The notes below the pieces were generated by a model, which worked only from the letters and a program-made list of their open reading frames with translations, was not told the origin of the DNA and did not search any database. Source: Lachnospiraceae bacterium AM93-12TA (GTDB taxonomy: Bacteria > Bacillota > Clostridia > Lachnospirales > Lachnospiraceae). Taken from it: a stretch of 30,542 nt of DNA. Shown one piece after another: positions 1 to 9,435 of this stretch. The stretch lies in contig JAQERH010000034.1 in assembly GCA_027698105.1 (NCBI GenBank), positions 1-30,542 on the forward strand. Reading direction: 5' to 3'. Made by a program: the position numbers and the translations under genes. Within the stretch, counting starts at the first letter, position 1; each line of letters opens with the position of its first letter.

Positions 1-50
1 ACGCACGGTGGTGTGAGAGGACGGCGGTTAATCACCGCCTCCTACTCGAT
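1..50 (+). mobile_element. 3' end of a group II intron (end of domain V plus domain VI)
   Basis: The first 50 bases fold like the end of a group II intron. Domain VI can be drawn as GAG (15-17) with CTC (45-47), AGG (18-20) with CCT (41-43), and GGCGGT (23-28) with ACCGCC (34-39), closed by a five-base loop. A44 is left unpaired between the two lower helices. That is the position of the branch-point adenosine, and it is the seventh base from a 3' end at 50, which reads AT and fits the usual AY terminus. Bases 1-14 would be the 3' strand of domain V. The reverse transcriptase and the rest of the intron lie outside the window. The host sequence resumes at 51, five bases beyond the stop codon of the convergent 3D-domain gene. 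Confidence 0.7.
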
Positions 51-55
51 TAATC

Positions 56-511
56 TTATAACTTGGCGGTGTAGACTTCTTCTATCTGACGTCCATAGTC
101 AAGGGCTTTTTCATGTGAATCAAAGTAGATATCAAGATGATTTCCATCTATGCCGGATCCAGTGTCTTCAACAGTATAGACAGTTCCGTCGATGAACAGA
201 CGCGTTCCGATAGGAAATACATCTAAATCGGCTGAGATGGTTCGGCCTTCCTCTGGTGTAGTTCCGGAATAGGTGAGAATATTTCCTTTCGAGCACTTCT
301 GGCATCCACAGTAGGCAGTAATTTCAAAATCGCCTAAGAATTCTCCTTCCTGCATGGCATCCGGGGATCCGGCTTCGGCAAAGGCGGTCACTTCTGCAGC
401 CGGACCGGCTGCATCTGCGGCTTCATCAGCCAAGGAAACGAAGGATGCGCTTAGAGAACAGACAGCGCAGAAAATAACTGCAGATACCTTGTGACTGAGT
501 CTTCTCTTCAT
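56..511 (-). CDS. Secreted 3D-domain (RlpA/MltA-like barrel) protein
   Basis: A 151-residue protein with a basic N terminus followed by a hydrophobic, Ala/Ser-rich signal peptide, so it is exported. After a short acidic Ala-rich linker, the C-terminal ~95 residues form a 3D domain. It opens with FEITAYCGCQKCSKGN, contains the ISADLDVFPIGTRLFI strand, and ends with the Asp-bearing motif VEDTGSGIDGNHLDIYF that names the family. Such domains have the double-psi beta-barrel fold of MltA and are associated with peptidoglycan cleavage; enzymatic activity here is inferred from the family only. I chose ATG at 511 because GAGG lies 5-8 bases upstream. The GTG at 523 would put the ribosome binding site inside the gene. 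The two CxxC-spaced cysteines (CGCQKC) are typical of clostridial members. The gene is monocistronic and divergent from hrcA. Confidence 0.85.
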   Translation of the reverse strand: MKRRLSHKVSAVIFCAVCSLSASFVSLADEAADAAGPAAEVTAFAEAGSPDAMQEGEFLGDFEITAYCGCQKCSKGNILTYSGTTPEEGRTISADLDVFPIGTRLFIDGTVYTVEDTGSGIDGNHLDIYFDSHEKALDYGRQIEEVYTAKL

Positions 512-573
512 ATAGTTCCTCACAATCAGAATTTTTTTAATAAAGATGATTCATATGTTAAAATCTGTTTATT

Positions 574-601
574 ATTATATTACAAAAATGTTAAATGTCA
601 A
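574..601 (-). promoter_or_regulatory. Promoter of the 3D-domain gene
   Basis: On the minus strand TTGACA (596-601) and TATAAT (574-579) are both perfect sigma-A consensus boxes, separated by 16 bp. The predicted start is about 55 nt upstream of the ATG at 511. It fires away from the hrcA promoter. Confidence 0.8.
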
Positions 602-653
602 GTGGGAGGAGAGAAGACGTCTGCAAAAACCTCAAAAAATTTACTAAAATCAG

Positions 654-682
654 TTGACAAACTTCTATAGAAGTAATATAGT
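654..682 (+). promoter_or_regulatory. Sigma-A promoter of the hrcA operon
   Basis: TTGACA (654-659) and TATAGT (677-682) are separated by 17 bp. Transcription would start near 689, so the CIRCE operator lies in the first transcribed bases. This is the classical arrangement for HrcA repression. Confidence 0.85.
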
Positions 683-696
683 ATCAACTGTAGATG

Positions 697-723
697 TTAG
701 CACTCCACGATAACGAGTGCTAA
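697..723 (+). promoter_or_regulatory. CIRCE operator (HrcA binding site)
   Basis: A perfect 9-bp inverted repeat, TTAGCACTC then nine bases then GAGTGCTAA, identical to the CIRCE consensus. One more G/C pair on each side extends the match to 696-724. It sits between the promoter and hrcA. HrcA dimers bind CIRCE under non-stress conditions, with GroEL assisting HrcA folding. It is the only CIRCE I see in the window, so dnaK and dnaJ depend on this site. Confidence 0.97.
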
Positions 724-750
724 CAAAAGAAGAATCTGACAGGAAAGGAT

Positions 751-1791
751 GTGAGGCGCTTGGAACTGGGTGAAAGGAAAGAAAAGATTTTAAAAGCCAT
801 TATCCAGACCTACCTGGAGACAGGGGAACCGGTCGGCTCCAGGACCATTTCGAAATACTCGGATTTGAACCTGAGTTCAGCCACTATCCGGAATGAGATG
901 TCAGATCTGGAGGAGCTGGGGTACATTATCCAGCCGCATACCTCCGCTGGAAGGATTCCTTCTGATAAAGGATACAGGTTTTATGTGGATCACATTATCA
1001 GGGAGAAGGAAGACGAGGTCACAGAGATCAAGGAGCTGATGATACAGAAGGTAGACCGGGTGGAGCTGCTCTTAAAGCAGATGGCCAGCGTCCTGGCGGC
1101 GAATACCAATTATGCCACCATGATAAGCGGTCCGCAGTACCATCAGACCAAGATTAAGTTTATCCAGCTTTCGAGAATGGAAGCAGGGAAGCTTTTGATT
1201 GTTACCGTACTGGAAGGAAACATCATTAAGAATTCTATGGTGGCTCTGGACGGAGAGCTGAGTGAGGAGGAACTTCTGAATCTGAATATTCTCCTGAACA
1301 ATGCTTTAAACGGACTGACAGTGGATCAGATTAACCTGGGCGTCATCACAAAGATGAAGGAACAGGCAGGAAACAGAAGACAGATTGTGGATTTGGTGTT
1401 AAACGAGGTGGCGGAGGCAATCAAGGCCAACGAAGAGGATTTACAGATTTATACCAGCGGAGCGACGAATATTTTCAAATATCCGGAGTTAAGCGACGGC
1501 CAGAAGGCCAGCGAGCTTTTAGGAACCCTGGAGCAGAAGGAGCTTTTAAGAAATCTGCTTTCCGACACGCCTCAGGAGCAGGAAAGCACGGGGATTCAGG
1601 TTTACATCGGAGACGAGACGCCGGTTCAGTCCATGAAGGACTGCAGCGTTGTAACAGCCAATTATGTGCTGAGTGACGGACTTCGTGGAACCATAGGAAT
1701 TATCGGTCCTAAGAGGATGGATTACGAGAAGGTGGTAAATACCCTGCGTTCTCTGATGAACCAGCTGGAAGCTACCTTTCATAAAGAATAG
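751..1791 (+). CDS. hrcA: Heat-inducible transcription repressor HrcA
   Basis: 346 residues, a normal length for HrcA. The N terminus is the winged-helix DNA-binding domain (ILKAIIQTYLETGEPVGSRT, then LSSATIRNEMSDLEELGYI, then the HTSAGRIPSDKGYR signature). It is followed by the GAF-like and insert domains that form the dimer. The start is GTG at 751, preceded by AGGAAAGG. HrcA represses its own operon through the CIRCE element just upstream and is released when GroEL is titrated by unfolded protein. It is first in the hrcA-grpE-dnaK-dnaJ operon, the usual Firmicutes order, with 35 bases to grpE. Nothing in it looks truncated or unusual. Confidence 0.97.
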   Translation: MRRLELGERKEKILKAIIQTYLETGEPVGSRTISKYSDLNLSSATIRNEMSDLEELGYIIQPHTSAGRIPSDKGYRFYVDHIIREKEDEVTEIKELMIQKVDRVELLLKQMASVLAANTNYATMISGPQYHQTKIKFIQLSRMEAGKLLIVTVLEGNIIKNSMVALDGELSEEELLNLNILLNNALNGLTVDQINLGVITKMKEQAGNRRQIVDLVLNEVAEAIKANEEDLQIYTSGATNIFKYPELSDGQKASELLGTLEQKELLRNLLSDTPQEQESTGIQVYIGDETPVQSMKDCSVVTANYVLSDGLRGTIGIIGPKRMDYEKVVNTLRSLMNQLEATFHKE

Positions 1792-1826
1792 AACCCGCCG
1801 GACGGAGTAAGGAAAGGTGAAGTCAA

Positions 1827-2450
1827 GTGAGCGAAGAGATGAAAGACAGAGAGTGTACAGAGGCTGAGATGGAAAACGAAGCCGGAACCTGTACAGACAG
1901 CGCTGCCCAAAACTGCGGCGAGGAGCAGAAGGAAGAGGGAGACGGAAGAGCTGGAGAGAACGAGGCAGCCCCGGACGCTTCCCAGCCGGAGAAAAAGGGA
2001 TTTTTCTCAAAGAAGAAGGATAAGCGGGATCAGCAGATTGAAGAGCTGACGGACCAGCTGAAGAGAAATATGGCTGAGTTTGACAACTTCCGAAAGAGAA
2101 CAGAAAAAGAAAAATCTGCTATGTACGAGATTGGAGCCAAGGATGTGATTGAGAAAATCCTTCCGGTCATTGACAATTTCGAGAGAGGCTTAAAGGCCGT
2201 GCCTGAAGGCGGCGACGCATTCGCTGAGGGCATGAACATGATATATAAGCAGCTGTTAAAGACATTAGAGGATCTGGGCGTAAAGCCGATTGAGGCAGTA
2301 GGACAGCCGTTTGATCCGAATTTCCACAACGCGGTGATGCACATTGAGGACGAGAACTTCGGAGAAAATGTGATAGCCGAGGAGTTCCAGAAGGGATATC
2401 TTTACAGAGACAGCGTGGTAAGACACAGCATGGTAAAGGTAGCTAACTAG
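1827..2450 (+). CDS. grpE: Nucleotide exchange factor GrpE
   Basis: 207 residues. The first ~65 are very acidic and low in complexity, as in many clostridial GrpE proteins. A Lys-rich stretch (KKGFFSKKKDKR) then leads into the long dimerising coiled coil (IEELTDQLKRNMAEFDNFRKRTEKEK). The C-terminal beta domain carries the family signature region NAVMHIEDENFGENVIAEEFQKGY. GrpE dimers eject ADP from DnaK so the chaperone cycle can continue. The start is GTG at 1827 with AGGAAAGG upstream. It sits between hrcA and dnaK and is regulated with them by CIRCE. Confidence 0.97.
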   Translation: MSEEMKDRECTEAEMENEAGTCTDSAAQNCGEEQKEEGDGRAGENEAAPDASQPEKKGFFSKKKDKRDQQIEELTDQLKRNMAEFDNFRKRTEKEKSAMYEIGAKDVIEKILPVIDNFERGLKAVPEGGDAFAEGMNMIYKQLLKTLEDLGVKPIEAVGQPFDPNFHNAVMHIEDENFGENVIAEEFQKGYLYRDSVVRHSMVKVAN

Positions 2451-2475
2451 ATTAATTGAGACAGCAACATTTTGA

Positions 2476-4371
<1,896 letters not shown>

Positions 4372-4404
4372 TCTTCCGGCAGGAAAACGAATAGAAACCG
4401 TGAC

Positions 4405-4435
4405 GGGGATGGGGCGGGAACGCCCAATCCCCTTT
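4405..4435 (+). promoter_or_regulatory. Intercistronic hairpin between dnaK and dnaJ
   Basis: GGGGAT (4405-4410) pairs with ATCCCC (4427-4432), and GGGCG (4412-4416) with CGCCC (4421-4425) around a GGAA tetraloop, with one G-A mismatch between the helices. Only three T follow. That makes it a weak terminator, or more likely an RNA processing or stability hairpin that keeps dnaK mRNA above dnaJ mRNA. The function is inferred. Confidence 0.55.
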
Positions 4436-4461
4436 GCGGGGTTTAGAGAGGAAGAGCTGAC

Positions 4462-5616
4462 ATGGCAGAAAGTAAGAGAGATTATTACGAGGTCTTAGGC
4501 GTTTCCAAGGATGCAGATGACGCCGCCCTCAAAAAAGCATACAGAACCCTTGCCAAAAAGTACCATCCCGATGCCAATCCGGGGGACAAGGAGGCGGAGA
4601 AGAAGTTTAAGGAAGCATCCGAGGCCTACAGTGTATTAAGCGATCCGCAGAAGCGCCAGCAGTACGACCAGTTTGGCCATGCCGCTTTCGACGGAGGCGC
4701 AGGAGCGGGAGCCGGAGGCTTTGGCGGATTTGACTTCTCAGGCGCAGATATGGGAGATATTTTCGGAGACTTTTTCGGAGATATTTTCGGAGGCGGAAGA
4801 AGCAGGGGAAGAAGCAATGGCCCTATGAAGGGAGCCAATGTGAGAACCAGCATCCGCATTACATTTGAGGAAGCGATTTTCGGCTGTGAGAAAGAGATTG
4901 AGCTGGATTTAAAGGAGACCTGTGAGAAGTGCCACGGAACAGGAGCAAAGCCCGGAACACAGCCTCAGACCTGTTCCAAGTGTAATGGAAAAGGTAAAAT
5001 CATGTATACCCAGCAGTCCTTCTTCGGCCAGGTACAGAACGTACAGACCTGTCCGGACTGTCGGGGAACAGGAAAGATTATCAAGGAAAAATGTCCGGAC
5101 TGCTATGGAACCGGCTACGTGACAAGAAGAAAGAAAATCAAGGTCACGATTCCGGCCGGTATTGACAACGGACAGATGTTAAGAGACCGCGGAAATGGAG
5201 AGCCTGGCGTAAACGGCGGCGAGAGAGGCGATCTGCTGGTGGAGGTAATCGTATCGAATCATCCTGTCTTTAAACGTCAGGATACCAGCATTTACTCTAC
5301 GGTTCCCATTTCTTTTGCCAAGGCAGCCCTGGGCGGAGCCATCCGTATTAAGACGGTGGACGGCGAAGTAGAGTACGAGGTAAAACCGGGAACTCAGACC
5401 GATACAAGAGTCCGATTAAAAGGCAAGGGCGTTCCGTCACTCAGAAACAAGAACGTCAGAGGCGATCACTTCGTAACCCTGGTTGTCCAGGTTCCGGAGA
5501 AGCTTACCGAGGAGCAGAAAGAGGCGCTTCGTCGCTTCGACGACGCCATGAACGGAGTTGCACCGGAGGGAAACGAAAAACATAAGAAGAAAGGCCTGTT
5601 CGGCGGCAGGTTATAA
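4462..5616 (+). CDS. dnaJ: Hsp40 co-chaperone DnaJ
   Basis: 384 residues with the full type I architecture. The J domain covers residues 1-70 with the HPD tripeptide at 35-37, which stimulates DnaK ATPase. A Gly/Phe-rich linker follows ([20 protein letters not shown]). The zinc-binding region has four CxxCxGxG repeats ([32 protein letters not shown]). Two C-terminal substrate-binding domains come next, and the tail is Lys-rich. It delivers unfolded clients to DnaK. The ATG at 4462 has AGAGGAAGAG upstream. It is last in the CIRCE operon and is followed by a probable terminator. Confidence 0.97.
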   Translation: MAESKRDYYEVLGVSKDADDAALKKAYRTLAKKYHPDANPGDKEAEKKFKEASEAYSVLSDPQKRQQYDQFGHAAFDGGAGAGAGGFGGFDFSGADMGDIFGDFFGDIFGGGRSRGRSNGPMKGANVRTSIRITFEEAIFGCEKEIELDLKETCEKCHGTGAKPGTQPQTCSKCNGKGKIMYTQQSFFGQVQNVQTCPDCRGTGKIIKEKCPDCYGTGYVTRRKKIKVTIPAGIDNGQMLRDRGNGEPGVNGGERGDLLVEVIVSNHPVFKRQDTSIYSTVPISFAKAALGGAIRIKTVDGEVEYEVKPGTQTDTRVRLKGKGVPSLRNKNVRGDHFVTLVVQVPEKLTEEQKEALRRFDDAMNGVAPEGNEKHKKKGLFGGRL

Positions 5617-5624
5617 GATAGAGG

Positions 5625-5667
5625 AAAAGCAGTTTTTGCAGAAGAAAGTATGCAGAGACTGCTTTTT
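5625..5667 (+). terminator. Probable terminator of the hrcA-dnaJ operon
   Basis: AAAAGCAGT (5625-5633) is perfectly complementary to ACTGCTTTT (5658-5666). The second arm runs into a five-T tract. The 24-base loop contains an extra TGCA/TGCA pairing. It starts 8 bases after the dnaJ stop codon. Confidence 0.55.
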
Positions 5668-5730
5668 GCTGTGATGGGAAACAGAAGCTGCCAGTTTAAG
5701 AAAAATGTAAGAACTGTAAGATTTCGGACA

Positions 5731-5759
5731 TTGACTTACGATATAAAGTCAGATAGAAT
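5731..5759 (+). promoter_or_regulatory. Promoter of the L,D-transpeptidase operon
   Basis: TTGACT (5731-5736) and TAGAAT (5754-5759) have a 17-bp spacer. The predicted start near 5766 leaves an ~83-nt leader before ATG 5849. Confidence 0.7.
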
Positions 5760-5848
5760 TATACAATGTCCAAAACAGGCGCCATGTGCTGGAGACAGTG
5801 CGCTTCACAGCAGAATCGGCGGAAGGGAAAGAAAGGAAGTTAATTGGA

Positions 5849-7744
5849 ATGATTGATGGACTGGAAAGGAAAGAGAATCTGAAGGGAAGCCAGGAACCGG
5901 GGCAGCTGGCAGAAAATGGCAGTTCAGATAGAGGAGGCAGAGGCAGAAGCCGAGCCAGAGGAAGAAGCAGGCGAAAAGGCAGCGCAGCTGAACAGGCGAC
6001 TGTGACAGAAAACCAGAAATCTGCTTTGAATCAGCCAGAAGCTTCAGGCGGCGGAGGCGGAAGATTTCACTGGGGAAGAAAGCAGACAGCGATTGCTGTG
6101 GGAGCTGCAGCGGCAGTTCTTGTGATTGGCGGGATTTCCTATGCCGGAATGAGCAGCAGGTATAAACGTGTATTTTTCCCTGGAACAGAGGTGAACGGGC
6201 TGGATGTGGCAGGAAAAACTGCGGCTGAAGCCCAGGAGATGATTGCTCAGGGAATTAATGGATATGTTCTCACCATAGAGGAGAGAGGAGAGAAAACAGA
6301 GCAGCTCTCACAGGAAGACATTGGACTTCAGGCTAAGTTTGACGGCAGCCTGGAGAAAATTATTGCGTCCCAGAATCCCTTTGCCTGGGGAATCCGGCTG
6401 TTCAGTCCGGACAGCTATAAGATTCAGACTATGATGGAATATGATGAGGAAGCTTTTGAGGCAGCCTTAAAGGCAATGGAATGCTTTGATGAGGAGACAG
6501 CTAAAGGGCCGGAGAACGCCCATCTGTCAGAATATTCCAAGGAGAACGGATATATTATTGTGCCGGAGATAGAAGGAACACTGGCCGATTATGAGATTGT
6601 AGAAAAAGGCGTTTCCGAGGCAATTTTAAAGCTGGAGACCAGGATTTCCCTGGAGGAGCTGGGAGCCTATGCGGAGCCGGAGATAACAGCAGACGATGAA
6701 ACGCTGAACACACTCTGCGAGAATATGAACAAAGCGGCTGGTGTGACGATCACCTACAAATTTGGAGATCAGACGGAAACTCTGTCAGGAGACAGAATCC
6801 ATGAGTGGCTGACACCGAATGCCGACGGCAGCGCAGGCGTAGATTCCGGTAAGGTTTCCGCCTATGTAAAGGAGCTGGCGGATAAATACAATACAAATCA
6901 CAAGTCTAAGACATTAAAGACCTCCTATGGGAAGACAGTCACCATTAAGGGAGGCTCCTATGGATGGAAGATCAACCAGGCTGCAGAGGCGGACGAACTG
7001 GCGGCGCTGATCCGCTCCGGGGAGAGCCAGAGCGGCAGAGAGCCGGTGTATTCTCAGAAGGCAGCCAGCCATGGGGCCAACGACTACGGCGATACCTATG
7101 TGGAGATTAATCTGACTGCTCAGCATCTGTTCTTTTATAAGAACGGCTCCCTGTTAGTAGAGTCTGATTTTGTATCCGGAAATCTGTCAAAGGGCTGGGG
7201 GACCCCGGCAGGTTCCTTCCCACTGACCTATAAGCAGAGAGACGCTGTGCTGAAGGGGGAGAACTACCGTACACCGGTGGATTACTGGATGCCGTTTAAC
7301 GGTGGTATTGGAATGCATGATGCGAAATGGCGTTCCAGCTTTGGAAGCACGATTTATAAGACGGGAGGTTCACACGGCTGTATTAATCTGCCTCACAGCG
7401 CGGCAAAAAAGATTTTCGAGAATATTTCAGCCGGAATGCCGGTACTTTGCTACAATCTGGAAGGTACGGAGAAACCGCCTGTCCAGGAAAAGCCACAGGA
7501 GACAGAACCGTCTACCCAGGCACCAGCACCTTCGCAGCCTTCCACAGAGGCAGAGAGCAAACCGGCAGGTCCATCAAAGCCATCGGAAGAAGCTCCTTCA
7601 GAGCCATCTAAAGAACAGCCGGTTCAGCCTACAAAGCCTGCTGAGACGTCTGCACCGACCCAGCCGGAGACTCCTGCACCTGAAGGTCCGGCCGGTCCGT
7701 CTTCCCAGGGAGGAAACGGCGGTCCATCCGGCCCGGCGGCTTAA
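5849..7744 (+). CDS. Membrane-anchored L,D-transpeptidase (YkuD domain)
   Basis: 631 residues, predicted type II membrane protein. Residues 1-75 are cytoplasmic and unusually Arg/Gly/Ser-rich (RGGRGRSRARGRSRRKGS). A single transmembrane helix spans about 79-100. The next ~280 residues resemble the paired PG_binding_4 domains common before clostridial YkuD domains. The YkuD catalytic domain has His490 in GIGMHD and the active site SHGCINLP with His509 and Cys511. The final ~90 residues are a Pro/Ser/Thr/Glu-rich tail that may thread through the wall. YkuD enzymes form 3-3 peptidoglycan cross-links or attach proteins to the wall. I chose ATG 5849 (AAGGAAG upstream) over the GTG at 5786, which has no binding site. 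It heads a likely operon with a lipoprotein and a small membrane protein. Confidence 0.92.
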   Translation: MIDGLERKENLKGSQEPGQLAENGSSDRGGRGRSRARGRSRRKGSAAEQATVTENQKSALNQPEASGGGGGRFHWGRKQTAIAVGAAAAVLVIGGISYAGMSSRYKRVFFPGTEVNGLDVAGKTAAEAQEMIAQGINGYVLTIEERGEKTEQLSQEDIGLQAKFDGSLEKIIASQNPFAWGIRLFSPDSYKIQTMMEYDEEAFEAALKAMECFDEETAKGPENAHLSEYSKENGYIIVPEIEGTLADYEIVEKGVSEAILKLETRISLEELGAYAEPEITADDETLNTLCENMNKAAGVTITYKFGDQTETLSGDRIHEWLTPNADGSAGVDSGKVSAYVKELADKYNTNHKSKTLKTSYGKTVTIKGGSYGWKINQAAEADELAALIRSGESQSGREPVYSQKAASHGANDYGDTYVEINLTAQHLFFYKNGSLLVESDFVSGNLSKGWGTPAGSFPLTYKQRDAVLKGENYRTPVDYWMPFNGGIGMHDAKWRSSFGSTIYKTGGSHGCINLPHSAAKKIFENISAGMPVLCYNLEGTEKPPVQEKPQETEPSTQAPAPSQPSTEAESKPAGPSKPSEEAPSEPSKEQPVQPTKPAETSAPTQPETPAPEGPAGPSSQGGNGGPSGPAA

Positions 7745-7808
7745 ACAGTGCTGCCAGTGTTCTTTTAAGACAGGAGAACAAGAACTTGTGAGAAAGGGAC
7801 TTTAGCAG

Positions 7809-8669
7809 ATGAGAAACAGGTGGAAGATGCTTATTCTGGCTGCAGCAGCAGTATGGCTGCTGGCTGGCTGTGAAAAAGCGACGAATCAGGAGACTGGGAG
7901 ACAGAGTACAGCTGTAACAAAGCCGGCCGGAGAGGGGACTGCAAATGAAAAGCAAAAGCCCGCATTTTCCACGGAATTTTTGGAGAAGAATGGATCAATT
8001 CTAAAAGCAGAGCTTTCCGGGACGTTTGAGACAGGTGTGAGAACAGAGAGTCTTGGAAACAGGGAAGATCTGGAAAAGCTCAGGGAGATGCTTCTGGAAG
8101 TGGAGAAAAGGGAAACCTCTGTGAATGAACGCTTTCCAGGAAAGCTGACGCTTGCCATGGAATCGGGGGAAACAGCAGAGCTCTGGCTGTCCTTCCCGGC
8201 GGAAGGACAGATTCCAAAGCTTACGGCTGGAGATGCTTCTTTTTATACATGGAAGCAGGAGCAGCACAGGGAAATCTGGAGACTATTTGGAACCGTTTAC
8301 GGCTTCGGAGTCTACGGGGAACAGATCTGGATGGAGATGGAGACGGACCGGGTGGCAGAGGAGGATGCAGAATTGTCCTTTATTCTTCACAATGATACGG
8401 GAAGAAGCATTCAATATATTCTTTCTCCGGTAATTGAGAAGAAGACAGAAAAGGACGGGATTGAGAGCTGGGAGCAGGTAGAGAGCCTGGCAGGCTTCTG
8501 CGGCTATTTGACAGAGCTTTCTGGAACGTCAGTGCGCCTGTCTGTACCCTGGAAGGGAAGTTTCGCTCCTGACGGCCCAGGAACCTACCGCCTGAGAATC
8601 CAGGTGCTTCCTGAAGAGGAACTCCGTTTTGGAGTGGAGGCAGAATTTGAGGTGGAGAAGCATGGATAA
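7809..8669 (+). CDS. Putative lipoprotein with a bacterial Ig-like domain
   Basis: 286 residues. The signal peptide ends in a lipobox, LLAGC, so Cys21 is the likely lipidated residue and the protein would be anchored on the outer face of the membrane. The middle section (residues ~60-165) has no recognised domain. The C-terminal ~110 residues (AELSFILHNDTGRSIQYILSP, then WKGSFAPDGPGTYRLRIQVL) look like the Ig-like domain found in many Firmicutes lipoproteins (Pfam Big_14 type), assigned by pattern only. It lies 64 bases after the L,D-transpeptidase and overlaps the next gene, suggesting one operon with a cell-envelope role. The ATG at 7809 has AAAGGGA upstream. Confidence 0.8.
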   Translation: MRNRWKMLILAAAAVWLLAGCEKATNQETGRQSTAVTKPAGEGTANEKQKPAFSTEFLEKNGSILKAELSGTFETGVRTESLGNREDLEKLREMLLEVEKRETSVNERFPGKLTLAMESGETAELWLSFPAEGQIPKLTAGDASFYTWKQEQHREIWRLFGTVYGFGVYGEQIWMEMETDRVAEEDAELSFILHNDTGRSIQYILSPVIEKKTEKDGIESWEQVESLAGFCGYLTELSGTSVRLSVPWKGSFAPDGPGTYRLRIQVLPEEELRFGVEAEFEVEKHG

Positions 8670-8973
8670 AGTTCTGTTTTTTGTAGTGACAGCAGGAGTG
8701 ATGGGAGCGGCGGCATCTATTTTTGCTTCTGCTTTCTTCCTTATAAAAAGGAAGAGATTTTGGCGGCGTGCCCTGACAGCAGCTATGCTGGCAGAACTGG
8801 CGGCATCAGCCGGCGCTATGGGACTTACCTGGTTCTGCATTCTGATGGAAGATTTCAGGCTGCTGAGCCAGCTGATATCAGTTGTGTCTCTGACAGTGGC
8901 AGGGGAGTCCATTCTGGTGATCGGATTGTGGGGAATCGGAAAAATATGGGAGAGACGCTGGGAAGAAGAGTAA
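8662..8973 (+). CDS. Small three-helix membrane protein, unknown function
   Basis: 103 residues made almost wholly of three hydrophobic helices (about 4-28, 38-62 and 70-96) separated by short basic or acidic turns. The first loop is KRKRFWRR, so the positive-inside rule places it in the cytoplasm. I do not recognise the family. The start is ATG 8662, preceded by GGTGGAG. It overlaps the end of the lipoprotein gene by 8 bases, which points to translational coupling and a shared role with it. There is no strong terminator after it before the rpsO promoter at 9002. Confidence 0.75.
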   Translation: MDKVLFFVVTAGVMGAAASIFASAFFLIKRKRFWRRALTAAMLAELAASAGAMGLTWFCILMEDFRLLSQLISVVSLTVAGESILVIGLWGIGKIWERRWEEE

Positions 8974-9001
8974 AAACAGATGAAAAACAGTGAAAAACTG
9001 A

Positions 9002-9030
9002 TTTACAACCAGAAAATCCTGTGCTATACT
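9002..9030 (+). promoter_or_regulatory. Promoter of rpsO
   Basis: TTTACA (9002-9007) and TATACT (9025-9030) have a 17-bp spacer. The start is expected near 9037, giving a ~90-nt leader before the rpsO ATG at 9128. Confidence 0.8.
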
Positions 9031-9045
9031 CTATGACGTACAAAC

Positions 9046-9089
9046 GCGCCGGCGCTCAGCTTTTTGAGTTCCTGACAGAAGCTTGGTGC
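9046..9089 (+). promoter_or_regulatory. Structured rpsO leader, possible S15 autoregulatory site
   Basis: GCGCC (9046-9050) can pair with GGTGC (9085-9089) through one G-U wobble. Inside it AGCTT (9058-9062) can pair with AAGCT (9079-9083), and CTCA/TGAG offers a competing small hairpin. S15 is known to repress its own mRNA in several bacteria by binding leader junctions that mimic 16S rRNA. The leader here is the right length and position, but I cannot match it to a defined S15 leader class. Confidence 0.35.
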
Positions 9090-9127
9090 ACGGTAAGAAT
9101 TTATTTTATTATAAGGAGGAAATCACC

Positions 9128-9394
9128 ATGATTTCAAAGGAGAAAAAGTCTGCTATTATCGCTGAGTACGGAAGAAAGCCTGGAGATACAGGTTCACCAG
9201 AGGTTCAGATTGCTATTTTAACAGCAAGAATCACAGAGCTCACAGAGCACTTAAAGGCAAACCAGAAGGATCATCACTCCAGACGCGGTCTGTTAAAGAT
9301 GGTTGGTCAGAGACGTGGTCTCTTAGACTACTTAAAGAAGACAGATCTGGAAGGATACCGTGCTTTAATCGAGAAGTTAGGCATCAGAAAGTAA
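9128..9394 (+). CDS. rpsO: 30S ribosomal protein S15
   Basis: 88 residues, exactly the usual S15 length. The sequence has the family landmarks [34 protein letters not shown] and [18 protein letters not shown] (here [14 protein letters not shown]). S15 binds 16S rRNA early in assembly of the 30S platform. The start is ATG 9128, set by AAGGAGG at 9113-9119; the frame is open further upstream but lacks a better start. It has its own promoter and is followed by a terminator hairpin and then pnp, the pairing conserved in many bacteria. Confidence 0.98.
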   Translation: MISKEKKSAIIAEYGRKPGDTGSPEVQIAILTARITELTEHLKANQKDHHSRRGLLKMVGQRRGLLDYLKKTDLEGYRALIEKLGIRK

Positions 9395-9402
9395 TGAATG
9401 AC

Positions 9403-9435
9403 ATTAGGGTGGAGAAATCCACCCTAATTATTTAT
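9403..9435 (+). terminator. Terminator after rpsO
   Basis: ATTAGGGTGGA (9403-9413) and TCCACCCTAAT (9418-9428) form a perfect 11-bp stem with a GAAA tetraloop. The tail TATTTATAT is only moderately T-rich, so read-through into pnp is plausible. Confidence 0.75.

Noticed and set aside
512..523. GTG at 523 as the start of the 3D-domain gene
   Set aside because: It lies just upstream of GAGG, which serves ATG 511; starting at 523 would leave no ribosome binding site of its own.
5650..5856. A 68-codon plus-strand open frame between dnaJ and the L,D-transpeptidase
   Set aside because: It starts inside the dnaJ terminator loop, runs through the predicted promoter at 5731-5759, has no ribosome binding site and resembles no protein.
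7302..7805. A 167-codon plus-strand frame overlapping the end of the L,D-transpeptidase gene
   Set aside because: It is an out-of-frame reading of the YkuD domain and the Pro-rich tail, giving Arg/Gln/His-rich nonsense.
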